Shown here: positions 34,563 through 43,643 of the stretch, piece by piece
Layout: every line of letters begins with the position of its first letter
Position numbering within the stretch: the first letter of the stretch is position 1
Made by a program: the position numbers and the translations under genes
Assembly: GCF_018998565.1 (NCBI RefSeq)
Contig: NZ_JAHNZO010000035.1
Span: forward strand, 1 to 64,000
Direction of reading: 5' to 3'
Origin: Paenibacillus oleatilyticus
GTDB lineage: Bacteria > Bacillota > Bacilli > Paenibacillales > NBRC-103111
Length of the DNA: 64,000 bases
Notes under the pieces: model-generated
What the model was told of the DNA's origin: nothing
What the model saw: the letters and a program-made list of their open reading frames with translations, nothing else
Databases searched by the model: none

Positions 34563-35996
34563 TTGCATAAAACAGGATACTTAAAAATAAGCGGCAAATT
34601 ATACGGCCATGGGATAGGAAAAATCATTCTGTCTTGGTTGCTCGCGGGTTATTTAGGCTATGCCATCGGATTAAAAAGCGGCGATTCCATGATGCAGCTG
34701 GTTGTCGTCATGCTCGTCGTCTTTCCGGCTTTGCTGCTGGCATGGCATAATTCGCTGTGGTTTCTTCCTTACAATCTGTTTGTTTGGGTCACGGCGCCCG
34801 AAATGCGAAGAATCTACGATTGGCTGACGGAGTCTTACCACTCGATGTCGATGATCAGCGTCCTTCCGCTCGTCGTCAGCCTGCTGATGGTCATCCCGAT
34901 CGTCCGCGCGCTGGGCGATTTTCCCGGGCAAGTGGGCAAGGGTCTGCTGTGGCTGCTTGGGGCGATGGGGTATGCACTGCTCATCGGGCTTGCGCGTAAC
35001 GGATCGGCCAGTTTGTTTGACCTGGCCAATACGCTGGTGCCTTTGCTGTGGCTGCCTTATATCGTAGCTTACCGTCCGACGGTTCAAGAGCGCGATACCT
35101 GGATGCTAAGCTTCGTCCATCTCGCCGTCTTCATTGCCTGCTATGGGATGATCCAATTTGTCGTGGTTCCGCCATGGGATGCGTTTTGGATGGATTATTC
35201 GGGAATGACGTCGATCGGCAAGCCCAACCCGTTTGAAATCCGGGTATTTTCGACGCTCAACTCTCCAGGTCCCGCAGGCAGCTATCTTTCGTTGGCGCTT
35301 ACCGCAATGCTGCTGGTCAAAAAATGGCGGGGGGCCTTCGGATGGGCCGGCGTCATGCTGGTAGCCATGGGCTCGATTGTGACCTTGGTGCGTTCGGGAT
35401 GGGTATTGGCGGCGGTTGCCTTAATCGTCTTTATCGCGATTTCGAAAGAAATGAACCGTTTGAAATCGTTTAGCATTCTCGCCGGCTTTATCCTGTTCAT
35501 TTACGCATGCTTGCTGGTCGTGCCGCAAGGGCAGGATCTGCTGAACCGGTTCGCCACGTTTGGGGATATGGAGAACGATCATTCGTTTAACGAAAGGATG
35601 GATTTGACCAACCAGCTGCTGCCGATGGTTCTCGGCAATCCGCAGGGTTTGGGATTGGGCGGCCTGGGGACGGCCACGCGATTGCAGAACGGCGGCGAGC
35701 TTAGCCAAGAAACCGGCGTATTCGATAGCGGGATAGGCAGTATTATGATGACCTACGGTCTGATTGGAACTGCCGCTTTTTGCTATGGGCTCTGGAGCTT
35801 GTTCAAAAGCTTGTGCAGCCAACATGGGATGAGCTTAAGGGAGAGAAGCTATACGCGATTCGGCATTGCTGTCATGACCGCTTCATTCACCAATTTGTTT
35901 TTCTCCAACAGCTACAATTCCATTCTAGGCGTATTGATCTGGTTTTGCGTTGCTATGGGCTGGAATGGCTCCGAACCATCAACTAAAGGAGACTAA
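34563..35996 (+). CDS. O-antigen ligase/polymerase-like membrane protein (Wzy 2)
   Basis: 477 aa from TTG 34563 with AGGAGG upstream. Same length as Wzy 1 and clearly homologous throughout: WLTESYHSMSMISVLPL, VVPPWDAFWMDYSGMTS, EIRVFSTLNSPGPAGSY, NERMDLTNQLLPMVLGNPQG. Multi-pass membrane protein. A second polymerase in one EPS operon is unusual; it may make a different linkage, ligate the chain, or serve a second polymer. It lies 3 bp before Wzx 2, so the Wzy-Wzx order of the first pair is repeated. Confidence 0.82.
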   Translation: MHKTGYLKISGKLYGHGIGKIILSWLLAGYLGYAIGLKSGDSMMQLVVVMLVVFPALLLAWHNSLWFLPYNLFVWVTAPEMRRIYDWLTESYHSMSMISVLPLVVSLLMVIPIVRALGDFPGQVGKGLLWLLGAMGYALLIGLARNGSASLFDLANTLVPLLWLPYIVAYRPTVQERDTWMLSFVHLAVFIACYGMIQFVVVPPWDAFWMDYSGMTSIGKPNPFEIRVFSTLNSPGPAGSYLSLALTAMLLVKKWRGAFGWAGVMLVAMGSIVTLVRSGWVLAAVALIVFIAISKEMNRLKSFSILAGFILFIYACLLVVPQGQDLLNRFATFGDMENDHSFNERMDLTNQLLPMVLGNPQGLGLGGLGTATRLQNGGELSQETGVFDSGIGSIMMTYGLIGTAAFCYGLWSLFKSLCSQHGMSLRERSYTRFGIAVMTASFTNLFFSNSYNSILGVLIWFCVAMGWNGSEPSTKGD

Positions 35997-35999
35997 AGG

Positions 36000-37388
36000 A
36001 TGTCGCGGCTCATGTCTATACTACCCGAAAAAGCATTGAAAAGGTTCATCCCATTATGGACCGGTCTTCAGAACAAGTTGAGTAAAAAATCAAGCGCGGC
36101 CAATACGATAAGAACCATCATGACCAGCATGTTTATCGTTCTTCTGAACCTCGGAACGGGGATCATTTGCGCCCGTTACTTAGGCCCCGTCGGGAGAGGG
36201 GAGCAATCGGCGATCATGCTCTGGCCGTCGCTGCTCGGGCAATTGTTTACGCTCGGCCTGCAAACCTCCGTGATCTACAACATGAAGAAAAATCCGCAGG
36301 AATCCGGAAACTTTATTTATACCGCTTGCCTGATTCATCTGGGAACCAGCGTATTCATTACGGCGGCAGGCATCTGGTTTGTTCCGGTCTGGCTGAGCTC
36401 TTATTCGCAGGAAACGGTTTATTTGGCACAAATTTTGATGTTTTTTGCGCCAAGCGTACTTTTTACGAACTATTTAAACGCCGTCATGCAGGGACGCGAA
36501 GATTTTAAGGGGTTTAACCGAAGGCGATATTTGCCTGTTGTCGCGACGCTGATCATGCTGTTGGGGCTGGCGCTCACGGGCCATCTAACCCCGTTTACCT
36601 CGGCCTTATCGTATTTTCTTCCCAATGTACCGGTTGGGATTTATACCGTATACCAGCTGTTTCGCGTGTACAAAACTTCGTTGAAAGGCATCGTCTCGTC
36701 GGCCAAGAGACTGATCACGTACGGTCTTTCTTCCTACTTGATCGATATTGTGGCGACGCTCACTTTGTTCATGGATCAGGTGGTGATGGTGCGGTTAATG
36801 ACACCGACCGACCTGGGGCTCTATTTGGTCGCTTTAAGCCTTGCGCGGATGGTCGGCATTTTTCAAAATGCCATTGCGATTGTCCTGCTGCCCAAAGCCG
36901 CAGGCATGAGCAGGGACGAGACCATTTCGCTCACGATGAAAGTATTCCGGATCGCTTCGACGGGCACCTGCATCATTGCCCTGGTGCTAATGGTTATTTC
37001 GCCGACGGCGCTCATCTTGTTGTATGGCGAGAAATATAGGGAAGCGACGGGTATTATATGGATCTTGCTTCTTGAGACGGCATTAAGCGGTGCGGTCTGG
37101 GTATTGGCGCAAACCTTCATGGCTTTGGGAAAGCCCGGCAAAGTATCCCTTCTCCAAGCTATAGGTCTCTCCATCAGCATTCCGCTGCTTATCATCCTGG
37201 TTCCGCGCTTCGGCTTGACGGGAGCGGCTTGTGCATTATTAGCGGCAACCTTTGTCCGATTCTGCTTCATCATGTTTCAATTCCCGCTCAGCTTGAAGGT
37301 GCCGATGCCGCGTCCTGTTCCGACACAGGGCGATTTATTATGGTTTAAGCAGAAAATCACGCAACGGCTCAAATCAAATGCTACCTAA
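36000..37388 (+). CDS. polysaccharide flippase (Wzx 2)
   Basis: 462 aa. VLLNLGTGIICARYLGPVGRGEQSA opens a multi-pass MVF/Wzx protein, paralogous to the one at 29572 (shared DQVVMV, LGLYLVALSLARM, LLPKAAG). It forms the second polymerase-flippase pair. Each flippase may recognise a different lipid-linked glycan, or one pair may be specialised. Confidence 0.87.
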   Translation: MSRLMSILPEKALKRFIPLWTGLQNKLSKKSSAANTIRTIMTSMFIVLLNLGTGIICARYLGPVGRGEQSAIMLWPSLLGQLFTLGLQTSVIYNMKKNPQESGNFIYTACLIHLGTSVFITAAGIWFVPVWLSSYSQETVYLAQILMFFAPSVLFTNYLNAVMQGREDFKGFNRRRYLPVVATLIMLLGLALTGHLTPFTSALSYFLPNVPVGIYTVYQLFRVYKTSLKGIVSSAKRLITYGLSSYLIDIVATLTLFMDQVVMVRLMTPTDLGLYLVALSLARMVGIFQNAIAIVLLPKAAGMSRDETISLTMKVFRIASTGTCIIALVLMVISPTALILLYGEKYREATGIIWILLLETALSGAVWVLAQTFMALGKPGKVSLLQAIGLSISIPLLIILVPRFGLTGAACALLAATFVRFCFIMFQFPLSLKVPMPRPVPTQGDLLWFKQKITQRLKSNAT

Positions 37389-37410
37389 ATAGAAAGGAGT
37401 CAATCAGGAG

Positions 37411-38190
37411 ATGGACCACTCCGAGGCCAAGCGCATATCGGTGACGATTATCGCTCAAAACGAGGAGCAACGAATCGCCAAAGCCGTTGTTTCATGTCAG
37501 GATTTTGCGGATGAGATTGTTGTTGTCGATGGGGGAAGCAAGGATGCGACGGTGGAAATCGCCGAAAGCTTAGGCTGCAAAGTATTTTTCAATCCATGGC
37601 CCGGCTTTGCCAAACAACGCAATTTTGCCGCGGAGAAGGCGACCCACGACTGGATCTTTTTCATCGATACGGATGAATTTGCGAACGAGGAACTGAAACA
37701 TTCCATTAAGCAGTGGAAAGCCGGGAAAACGGCCGACGCGGATATTTACAACATCTACCGGATCGGCAATTTTATGGGGAAGTGGCTCGATAAAGGGGAG
37801 CATCTTCCGCGGATGTATAACCGGAAAGTCACCTCCATTCGAGAGACGGAGGTTCACGAAGGACCGGAACCGGAAGGGCGCAAGATCGGATTTATGCCGG
37901 GAATCCTGTGGCATGACGGCTACCGCAGCATCGATGACCATGTGATCCGGTTTAATAAATACACCGCCTTGGAAGCGCAGAAAGCTCTTTCTGCCAACAA
38001 AAATTTCAGTCTGATGCGGCTGCTGTTCCGCCCGGTTCTGCGCTTCGGGCAAAAATATTTTGTTCACGGGCTGTTCAAGAAAGGGCTGGCCGGTCTCACG
38101 GTTGCGACCCTGTGGGCTTATTACGAATATTTGACGCAAATCAAGCTGTATGAATTAAAAAGGGTTCAAAATAGCGGAGTTGCCGAATAA
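37411..38190 (+). CDS. GT2 glycosyltransferase (WaaE/KdtX-like)
   Basis: 259 aa; GAAAGGAG lies before the ATG. SVTIIAQNEEQRIAKAV, IVVVDGGSKDAT, and FFIDTDEF, whose D-T-D binds the donor nucleotide and metal, define a GT-A fold family 2 enzyme. The short C-terminal part (MPGILWHDGYRS and beyond) resembles the LPS core beta-glucosyltransferase group. Its stop overlaps the ribosome site of the next gene. It probably adds a beta-linked sugar to the repeat unit in the cytosol. Confidence 0.87.
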   Translation: MDHSEAKRISVTIIAQNEEQRIAKAVVSCQDFADEIVVVDGGSKDATVEIAESLGCKVFFNPWPGFAKQRNFAAEKATHDWIFFIDTDEFANEELKHSIKQWKAGKTADADIYNIYRIGNFMGKWLDKGEHLPRMYNRKVTSIRETEVHEGPEPEGRKIGFMPGILWHDGYRSIDDHVIRFNKYTALEAQKALSANKNFSLMRLLFRPVLRFGQKYFVHGLFKKGLAGLTVATLWAYYEYLTQIKLYELKRVQNSGVAE

Positions 38191-38206
38191 AGGTAGGGGG
38201 ATCAGC

Positions 38207-39397
38207 ATGTCAATATTACGAATATTGGCAACGGGAATGGGATGGCCCGTGTATCAGCCAGGAGGATTAAACACTTATTTTCGTTCGATATGCGAGAAGC
38301 TTTCCGAAATCCATGATCTGGAAGCCATGGTGAGCAGCCCGGAACAGCCCGTGCATCAGGGAATCAAAATCATTCAGGCCACGCAGCCCCATAAGATGAT
38401 GCTGATGCGGCAATGGGCCTTCCGAAAAAAAGCGGCGGCCATTATGAACAGCCGTCCGATCGATGTGCTTTACACGCATTTCTCGCCGTATGCCCTGGGT
38501 CCGGCTCTGGAAGCGAAGAAACGGAATATTCCCGTGGTGATGAGCTTTCACGGCCCGTGGGCGAACGAATTGGGCGTGGAAAAGCTTGATTTGGTCAACC
38601 GGCTGAGAAACTCGGTGGCCCGGAAGATCGAGATGAGCACATATCAGCTCGGCGACCGCTTCATTGTATTGAGCCAATTTTTTAAAGACATTTTACACGA
38701 GTCGTATGGAATTCCGCTGGACAAAATCGAAATTGTACCCGGAGCGACCAATATCGATAACTTCAAGCCGGCCTCCGACCGGCAGAAGACAAGAGCCGGG
38801 CTGAACATTCCTTCCGACCGGTTTGTCGTATTGACCGTAAGACGCTTGGTCAAGCGGATGGGCTTGCTCAACTTGCTGGAAGCCTGGAAAACGGTTGTGC
38901 TTGAGGAGCCGAACAGTCTCCTGCTCATCGGCGGAAGGGGGCCGCTGGCCGACGAATTGAAGGAGAAAATCCGCGAGTACGGTCTTGAGCAGCATGTTCG
39001 TTTACTAGGGTATGTGCCGGAGGATCAGCTCCCCTTGTATTATCAATCCTCGGATTTGTTCGTTGTTCCTACCCAGGCGCTGGAAGGCTTCGGCTTGATC
39101 ACCATTGAGGCTCTCGCCAGCGGCGTACCGGTGGTAGCGACGCCCATCGGAGGGAACAAGGAAATTTTGACGCCGTTCGACTCCCGGTTTTTATTCAAGG
39201 ATACGAGCGCCGACGCCATTGCCGAAGGGCTGGTTCGTCTGTACCGGGAGCGGGAGACATGGCCTGCTTCAGAGGTCTGCCGCAACTTTGTGCTGTCCAA
39301 ATATACGTGGAATCATGCGGCAAATCACGTGAACGAGGTGCTGCTGCGAACCGCGGGCGAGCAAAACGATACCATGAAAAGGATGTGCTTGTCATGA
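38207..39397 (+). CDS. GT4 glycosyltransferase
   Basis: 396 aa from ATG 38207 (GGGGAT upstream); a TTG at 38180 inside the previous gene is possible but less likely. Features: GMGWPVYQPGGLNTYFRSI, MSFHGPWANE, FVVLTVRRLVKRMGL, and EX7E in ALEGFGLITIEALASG. GT-B retaining enzyme acting on the growing repeat unit. The gene ends in an ATGA overlap with manC. Confidence 0.87.
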   Translation: MSILRILATGMGWPVYQPGGLNTYFRSICEKLSEIHDLEAMVSSPEQPVHQGIKIIQATQPHKMMLMRQWAFRKKAAAIMNSRPIDVLYTHFSPYALGPALEAKKRNIPVVMSFHGPWANELGVEKLDLVNRLRNSVARKIEMSTYQLGDRFIVLSQFFKDILHESYGIPLDKIEIVPGATNIDNFKPASDRQKTRAGLNIPSDRFVVLTVRRLVKRMGLLNLLEAWKTVVLEEPNSLLLIGGRGPLADELKEKIREYGLEQHVRLLGYVPEDQLPLYYQSSDLFVVPTQALEGFGLITIEALASGVPVVATPIGGNKEILTPFDSRFLFKDTSADAIAEGLVRLYRERETWPASEVCRNFVLSKYTWNHAANHVNEVLLRTAGEQNDTMKRMCLS

Positions 39398-40761
39398 AAT
39401 ACATTTTATTGTCCGGAGGCTCCGGCAAGCGTCTGTGGCCGTTATCGAACGATACGAGGTCGAAGCAATTTTTGAAGGTGCTGCGCAACGACGAAGGGCA
39501 GCTCGAATCGATGGTTGAACGGGTATGGCGGCAGCTGAAAAACGCCGATATCGATCAGTCCGCCTACGTGGCCACGGGAAAAGTGCAGCGGGAAATTTTG
39601 CAAAGCCAGATCGGCGAGCAGGTACCCCTGATCATCGAGCCGGAGAGACGGGATACGTTTCCGGCGATCGCTCTGGCCGCCGTTTATTTGTACTCCGTGG
39701 AAAGCGTCAGCCTTGAAGAATGCGTAGCGATTCTTCCCGTCGATCCTTACGTGGAAGATCCGTTCTTCGAGCATATTAAGAAGCTGGAGGATGTACTGCG
39801 GGAATCAAAGGCGGACTTGGCGCTCATGGGGGTAAAGCCGACTTTTCCGTCCGAAAAATACGGGTATATCGTGCCGGAGCCGAGCACGGACAGCAGCGAA
39901 CCGTTCATGCGAGTGGCCAGCTTCCAAGAAAAGCCGACGCAAAGCAAAGCGGCTGAGCTTATTGGCCAATCCGCGCTTTGGAATTGCGGGATCTTCGCGT
40001 TTAAGCTCGACTTCATCATCACGCTGTTGATTAAAAAAGGCCTGCCCATCCAGTATGAGGAATTGGCCCGGCAGTACGGGAAAATGGACAAAATCAGCTT
40101 CGATTATGAAGTTGTCGAGAAAACTAAAAATATCGCGATGCTGTCGTACGATGGGGTATGGAAAGACCTGGGCACCTGGAATACGCTGACGGAAGAGATG
40201 AGTACGCCGATTATCGGCACGGGAATCATGACGGACGCCAGTCACAATACGCATTTGGTCAACGAGCTGAACATTCCCGTTACCGTGCTGGATGTGCCGG
40301 ATGTGGTCGTTGCCGCAAGTCCGGACGGAATTCTTGTGGCGAGCAAGGAATCGACTCCGAAGATCAAAGATATCATCAAATCGATCGAACAGCCCCCCAT
40401 GTATGAGGAAAGGGTTTGGGGAAAATATAGAATCTTGGATTGCGTACTTGGCGAGAACGGCCACAAGGCGTTAACCCGACGGCTGTGCATCTTGGCCGGT
40501 AAGCATCACAGCTATCAGGTTCATCGCACGCATGACGAAGTGCTGACCGTGCTTTCCGGTACAGGCGAAATGATCCTCGATGAGCGGCTTCAGCCGATTC
40601 AGGCAGGCGATGTCATCCGGATTCCGGCCGGAACGAGACACAGCCTTCGCGCGCTGACCGATCTTGAGCTGATCGAAATCCAGAACGGCACCGGAGCTTT
40701 TGAAGAGAATACAGTCGAGCTGTGCACGACCTGGACAGAGATCGTCCGGCTATGCATTTAA
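39394..40761 (+). CDS. manC: mannose-1-phosphate guanylyltransferase with cupin (PMI-like) domain
   Basis: 455 aa from ATG 39394, overlapping the previous stop. Nucleotidyltransferase part: LLSGGSGKRLWPLSND, EPERRDTFPAIALA, YGYIVPE, FQEKPTQ. The C-terminal cupin (from about 370: ERVWGKYRILDC, YQVHRTHDEVLTVLSGTGE, IPAGTRHSL) matches the type II phosphomannose isomerase domain of bifunctional ManC/AlgA enzymes. It supplies GDP-mannose. The cupin has KHHSYQVHRTHDEV where most have KP-G-x-LSLQ-H-HR, so isomerase activity is less sure. Confidence 0.9.
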   Translation: MKYILLSGGSGKRLWPLSNDTRSKQFLKVLRNDEGQLESMVERVWRQLKNADIDQSAYVATGKVQREILQSQIGEQVPLIIEPERRDTFPAIALAAVYLYSVESVSLEECVAILPVDPYVEDPFFEHIKKLEDVLRESKADLALMGVKPTFPSEKYGYIVPEPSTDSSEPFMRVASFQEKPTQSKAAELIGQSALWNCGIFAFKLDFIITLLIKKGLPIQYEELARQYGKMDKISFDYEVVEKTKNIAMLSYDGVWKDLGTWNTLTEEMSTPIIGTGIMTDASHNTHLVNELNIPVTVLDVPDVVVAASPDGILVASKESTPKIKDIIKSIEQPPMYEERVWGKYRILDCVLGENGHKALTRRLCILAGKHHSYQVHRTHDEVLTVLSGTGEMILDERLQPIQAGDVIRIPAGTRHSLRALTDLELIEIQNGTGAFEENTVELCTTWTEIVRLCI

Positions 40762-40804
40762 ATAAACAATCAATGCATATTGTTGTGCATAGGAGATATG
40801 GAAC

Positions 40805-41119
40805 ATGATTTGTAGCTGCGGCAATCAGATCAAGAAAGTGTTTTTCTTTGAAACGGACGAGGAATCGGGGAAAGGGACCAATTACGCGGTCAGTTTTGTC
40901 TGTACGGAATGCCAGGATAGTAAAACCTACGATGTGAAAATATACAAGCGGCTTGCGGAATATTTGAATATCGATTATGAGCTCGTCTGCTCCTGCTTAC
41001 GAATTTCCAAGGACAATCATAAACTGTATCTGGAGTCCAAGCGCTTACTGCAGCTATTAAATATTCCGGAGGAAGCCGGGGAAAACATTTTGAGCAAGCA
41101 TATGGCTGCCGAAAAATAA
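40805..41119 (+). CDS. small CxC/CxxC protein of unknown function
   Basis: 104 aa; AGGAG precedes the ATG. I do not recognise a family. MICSCGNQIKK and FVCTECQDS give four cysteines that could hold one zinc in a ribbon-like N-terminal half; a further CSCLRIS follows and the rest is helical and charged. No signal or membrane segment. It lies between manC and the secreted lectin-like gene with gaps of 43 and 36 bp, so it is co-transcribed. An adaptor or regulator of EPS enzymes is possible, but only by location. Confidence 0.7.
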   Translation: MICSCGNQIKKVFFFETDEESGKGTNYAVSFVCTECQDSKTYDVKIYKRLAEYLNIDYELVCSCLRISKDNHKLYLESKRLLQLLNIPEEAGENILSKHMAAEK

Positions 41120-41155
41120 ACAAAGCCGTCGTCAACCAGAAGGGAGCAAACCTAC

Positions 41156-41896
41156 TTGAGACGAAAACTTATCCTTTTGTTCCCGATTACAATTTTAATG
41201 ATGGTATTATTTGCACAGAAAGAGTCCGGACACCCTGTGCCGCTCTTGAAATACGACGATTTGCCGGCTTCGCCCGGAGCAAGGAATACGGGCACGCGTA
41301 TTCCATTGATTGTGGATACGTATGAGGAAGATAGCGGGTTATGGAGCTATCGGGGAACGGCCTTCCGGGGAGAAGGGACGATGGTTTTAACGACCCCAAA
41401 TCCGAATTCGGCGGGAGCCGCGTGGCTCAAGACGAATGTGACCGGCCGGTGGAAGGTCTCCTTCCGCTATAAGGCCGGGGGAGGCACGGGAGGAGACGGT
41501 CTTGCTTTTTTGTGGGTAGCGGGATCGTCGGAAGCGGTGCCTTCCGGAGGATATTTGGGTTTTGAGCCGGCGGAAGGCTACGCCGTGATTTTCGATAATT
41601 TTTACAATCCCGAATTAAATGATCCGGCGGGCAATTATATCGCCTTGGTGAAACGAGACATTACCAATAAACTGGCTTCGTTTGAAACCGTGAAGACGGA
41701 AGATTATAATTGGCATGACGTGGAAATCAAATTTACCGGCGAAAAGCTGGTCGTCCTGCTGGACCGGGTGAAGGTGCTTTCCGAAGCTGTCGATGGAGCG
41801 GATCCATTGCGGGCTATCGGTTTCAGCGCAAGCACCGGGGAATATACGAATTCGCATATAATCGATAACTTTAGTATAGAGCTGGAACCATCATGA
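41156..41896 (+). CDS. secreted L-type lectin-like (concanavalin-fold) protein
   Basis: 246 aa from TTG 41156 behind GGGAG. A signal peptide or anchor (KLILLFPITILMMVLFA) is followed by a beta-rich domain with AAWLKTNVTGRWKVSF, GGTGGDGLAFLW, which matches the GADG-like metal/sugar-site stretch of legume lectin-type domains, and DWHDVEIKF-like NWHDVEIKF, and a late FSASTGEYTNSHIIDNF. It probably binds carbohydrate outside the cell, for example the EPS itself. Confidence 0.75.
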   Translation: MRRKLILLFPITILMMVLFAQKESGHPVPLLKYDDLPASPGARNTGTRIPLIVDTYEEDSGLWSYRGTAFRGEGTMVLTTPNPNSAGAAWLKTNVTGRWKVSFRYKAGGGTGGDGLAFLWVAGSSEAVPSGGYLGFEPAEGYAVIFDNFYNPELNDPAGNYIALVKRDITNKLASFETVKTEDYNWHDVEIKFTGEKLVVLLDRVKVLSEAVDGADPLRAIGFSASTGEYTNSHIIDNFSIELEPS

Positions 41897-41930
41897 TCCA
41901 TGGGACAACAAGAGAAGTGGAGGCCGCAGA

Positions 41931-42725
41931 ATGAATCTACTGGATTTCATTAAAAGTTTAACCATCCTATTGTTTGCCGGGATATCCTCGTTAGACATGA
42001 GTAACTCCACAGGTTGCACCAATCCTGAATATTTTTTGGCCCATCGAACCGCCTGCCGTCAAATTTCTCCCGTGGTCAAGACGCTGGAATATGAAGCGGC
42101 ACATAACAAAGCCTTGTCGATATCTACGATGGGGAGCAGCGTTACAGGGGGCATGGGAGCCTCGCAGAAAGAGAAGAATTGGGTCAGTCGGCTGGTGCAG
42201 GCTTTGAAAAAGCAGCCGGGGTTAAGCGGCTTGCAATTCAACAACGGGGGAATTAACGGTTTTTCCACCCAAAATTTGCTCGACCATAACATTCCCGACC
42301 GTATTATTCGCCAAAAGCCGACCGTAGTTCTTTTTGAGACAAGCCTATTGAACGATTACCTGCAAAATATAACGATTGAAACGACAAATAAAAACATTGA
42401 AACGATTGTGAACCAGCTAAAGCAGGGCTTGCCGGAAAGCAGAATTGTTTTGTTGTCTCCTAACCCCAGAAGACACGGAGAAGTCAAGAATAAGGCGGGG
42501 CTTACGTACGAGGATTACATTGAAGGCACCAAAGCGTTTATCGAGAAAAACGGCTGGGAATATATCGATATTTATAAGGAAATGAACGAGACTCTCGCTA
42601 AAAATAAAATGAATCTGGACCAAGTGATGAGCGATGCCACACATCCCAACGATGAGGGCTATGAAATATGGGCCAGGATTGTGACCGAATATTTTTTAAA
42701 GGGTCCGAAGCGGGATAACGAATAG
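41931..42725 (+). CDS. SGNH/GDSL-type hydrolase (possible EPS O-acetyl enzyme)
   Basis: 264 aa; GTGGAGG lies upstream of the ATG. A hydrophobic N-terminal helix suggests export or membrane anchoring. Block I STMGSSVTGGMG holds the nucleophile serine, NGGINGFST the block II/III Gly-Asn region, and DATHPNDEGYEIW the block V Asp-His pair. SGNH enzymes next to EPS genes often remove or add O-acetyl groups; which one, or another ester, cannot be told here. Last gene before the operon terminator. Confidence 0.83.
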   Translation: MNLLDFIKSLTILLFAGISSLDMSNSTGCTNPEYFLAHRTACRQISPVVKTLEYEAAHNKALSISTMGSSVTGGMGASQKEKNWVSRLVQALKKQPGLSGLQFNNGGINGFSTQNLLDHNIPDRIIRQKPTVVLFETSLLNDYLQNITIETTNKNIETIVNQLKQGLPESRIVLLSPNPRRHGEVKNKAGLTYEDYIEGTKAFIEKNGWEYIDIYKEMNETLAKNKMNLDQVMSDATHPNDEGYEIWARIVTEYFLKGPKRDNE

Positions 42726-42746
42726 CAGGCTCGCGGAACATAGCGG

Positions 42747-42776
42747 AGCCCCAGGCATGAGCCTGGGGCTTTATTT
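42747..42776 (+). terminator. terminator of the EPS operon
   Basis: AGCCCCAGGC and GCCTGGGGCT form a perfect 10-bp stem around ATGA, followed by TTATTT, 22 bp past the last stop codon. It is palindromic enough to stop the convergent minus-strand xre transcript as well. Confidence 0.9.
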
Positions 42777-42783
42777 AAAATGC

Positions 42784-43152
42784 TTAAAAGGACCGCTCTG
42801 CACGGACAAAGGCGATGAACCGCTTGGCTTCCTCCGGCGTGAGCTGTTTTCCGTCAATCGTAAGCGTAAAATGCTGCAAAATTCGTTCGTCCGACAGCTC
42901 CAGACTGTCGACGAATTGTCTGACCTGCTGATCCAGCACCATCTCCGGGTCCTGAGTCCGGCCAAGCAAATAGTCGATCGATACTTTGAAATGATTGGCG
43001 ATTTTCACCAGGGTATCGTAGTCGGGTTCCCGGCGGTTCTTCTCATAATGAGAGAGGGAGGCGCGGGAAATATCGAGTTTCAAGGAAAGCTCTTCTTGAG
43101 TCAATCCTTGCTTTTCCCTTAATGCAGCGATGCGGTTTCCAATTTGCCCCAA
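42784..43152 (-). CDS. XRE-family regulator (paralogue 1 of the regulator island)
   Basis: 122 aa from TTG 43152 behind GGGGTGAG. Helix-turn-helix IAALREKQGLTQEELSLKLD and ISRASLSHYEKNRREPDY, then HFKVSIDYLLGR, then a C-terminal domain with VRQFVDSLELSDERI and EEAKRFIAFVRAERS. Very close to the regulator at 43952 (most residues the same, including the C-terminal tail) and related to the one at 22132. Its divergent neighbour is a small gene whose promoter carries two dyads. Probably an autoregulated repressor; the conserved C-terminal domain may dimerise or sense a partner. Confidence 0.88.
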   Translation of the reverse strand: MGQIGNRIAALREKQGLTQEELSLKLDISRASLSHYEKNRREPDYDTLVKIANHFKVSIDYLLGRTQDPEMVLDQQVRQFVDSLELSDERILQHFTLTIDGKQLTPEEAKRFIAFVRAERSF

Positions 43153-43197
43153 CTGTTCTCACCCCGATCATCTTAAGTATACGATAGTCCTCCGGAT

Positions 43198-43217
43198 AGG
43201 ACGAAATGTTTCGTTCT
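43198..43217. promoter_or_regulatory. inverted repeat upstream of XRE paralogue 1
   Basis: AGGACGAAA-TG-TTTCGTTCT pairs over 9 bp with one mismatch, 46 bp upstream of the xre start and beside a minus-strand TATACT (-10 candidate, 43181-43176). It differs from the GATAC dyads, so another regulator may act here. Confidence 0.4.
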
Positions 43218-43416
43218 AGGTCTTTCCATTTGTGGCGAATGAGTCGTTGTACCTAAACGATAACGAAAATACAATCCGGAGTAAACCGTTTCAGGAGCAA
43301 ACTTCCCAGACCAATTGAATGCGTTTGCTTCTTTTGTCACAGCGGGGCCTGTTTTTTATAAAGAACGTCCGTAACGAAGGGTCAAGCTCCCAGACTGTGT
43401 GAGGAAGTAATTAAAT

Positions 43417-43431
43417 TATACATTACGTATC
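43417..43431. promoter_or_regulatory. GATAC-N5-GTATC dyad, site 5
   Basis: TATACATTACGTATC, one mismatch. The surrounding 30 bases (ATTATACATTACGTA...TTTGTGAAG) recur at 44405-44436 in the same relation to the second XRE paralogue, so this segment was duplicated with the regulator. It may be the operator of the minus-strand xre transcript. Confidence 0.55.
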
Positions 43432-43507
43432 GACATTTGTGAAGGATGCTTCTTCCTTGTTTTGGGTGAATTTTGTTACCAAATGACAAAGAAAAGAGAA
43501 AAATTGG

Positions 43508-43545
43508 GTTACAATTCGTATCTGTTTTATGATACAATAAGTATA
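43508..43545 (+). promoter_or_regulatory. promoter with paired dyads, sites 6 and 7, before small gene A
   Basis: GTTACAATTCGTATC (43508-43522) and GATACAATAAGTATA (43531-43545), one mismatch each, 23 bp apart. The second overlaps an extended -10, TGA-TACAAT (43533-43538). The same design with 22-bp spacing is found before sinR. The stretch 43153-43643 (about 490 bases) has no gene; it holds these sites, site 5 and the repeat at 43198. Confidence 0.6.
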
Positions 43546-43643
43546 CAAGATGCCATTGCAACTTATCCCTGATTTTCCAAATACAATGATTTGAAGCAGG
43601 GTGCCTCCCATACCCAAACCTTGTACAGGAGAGATTTGGAGTC

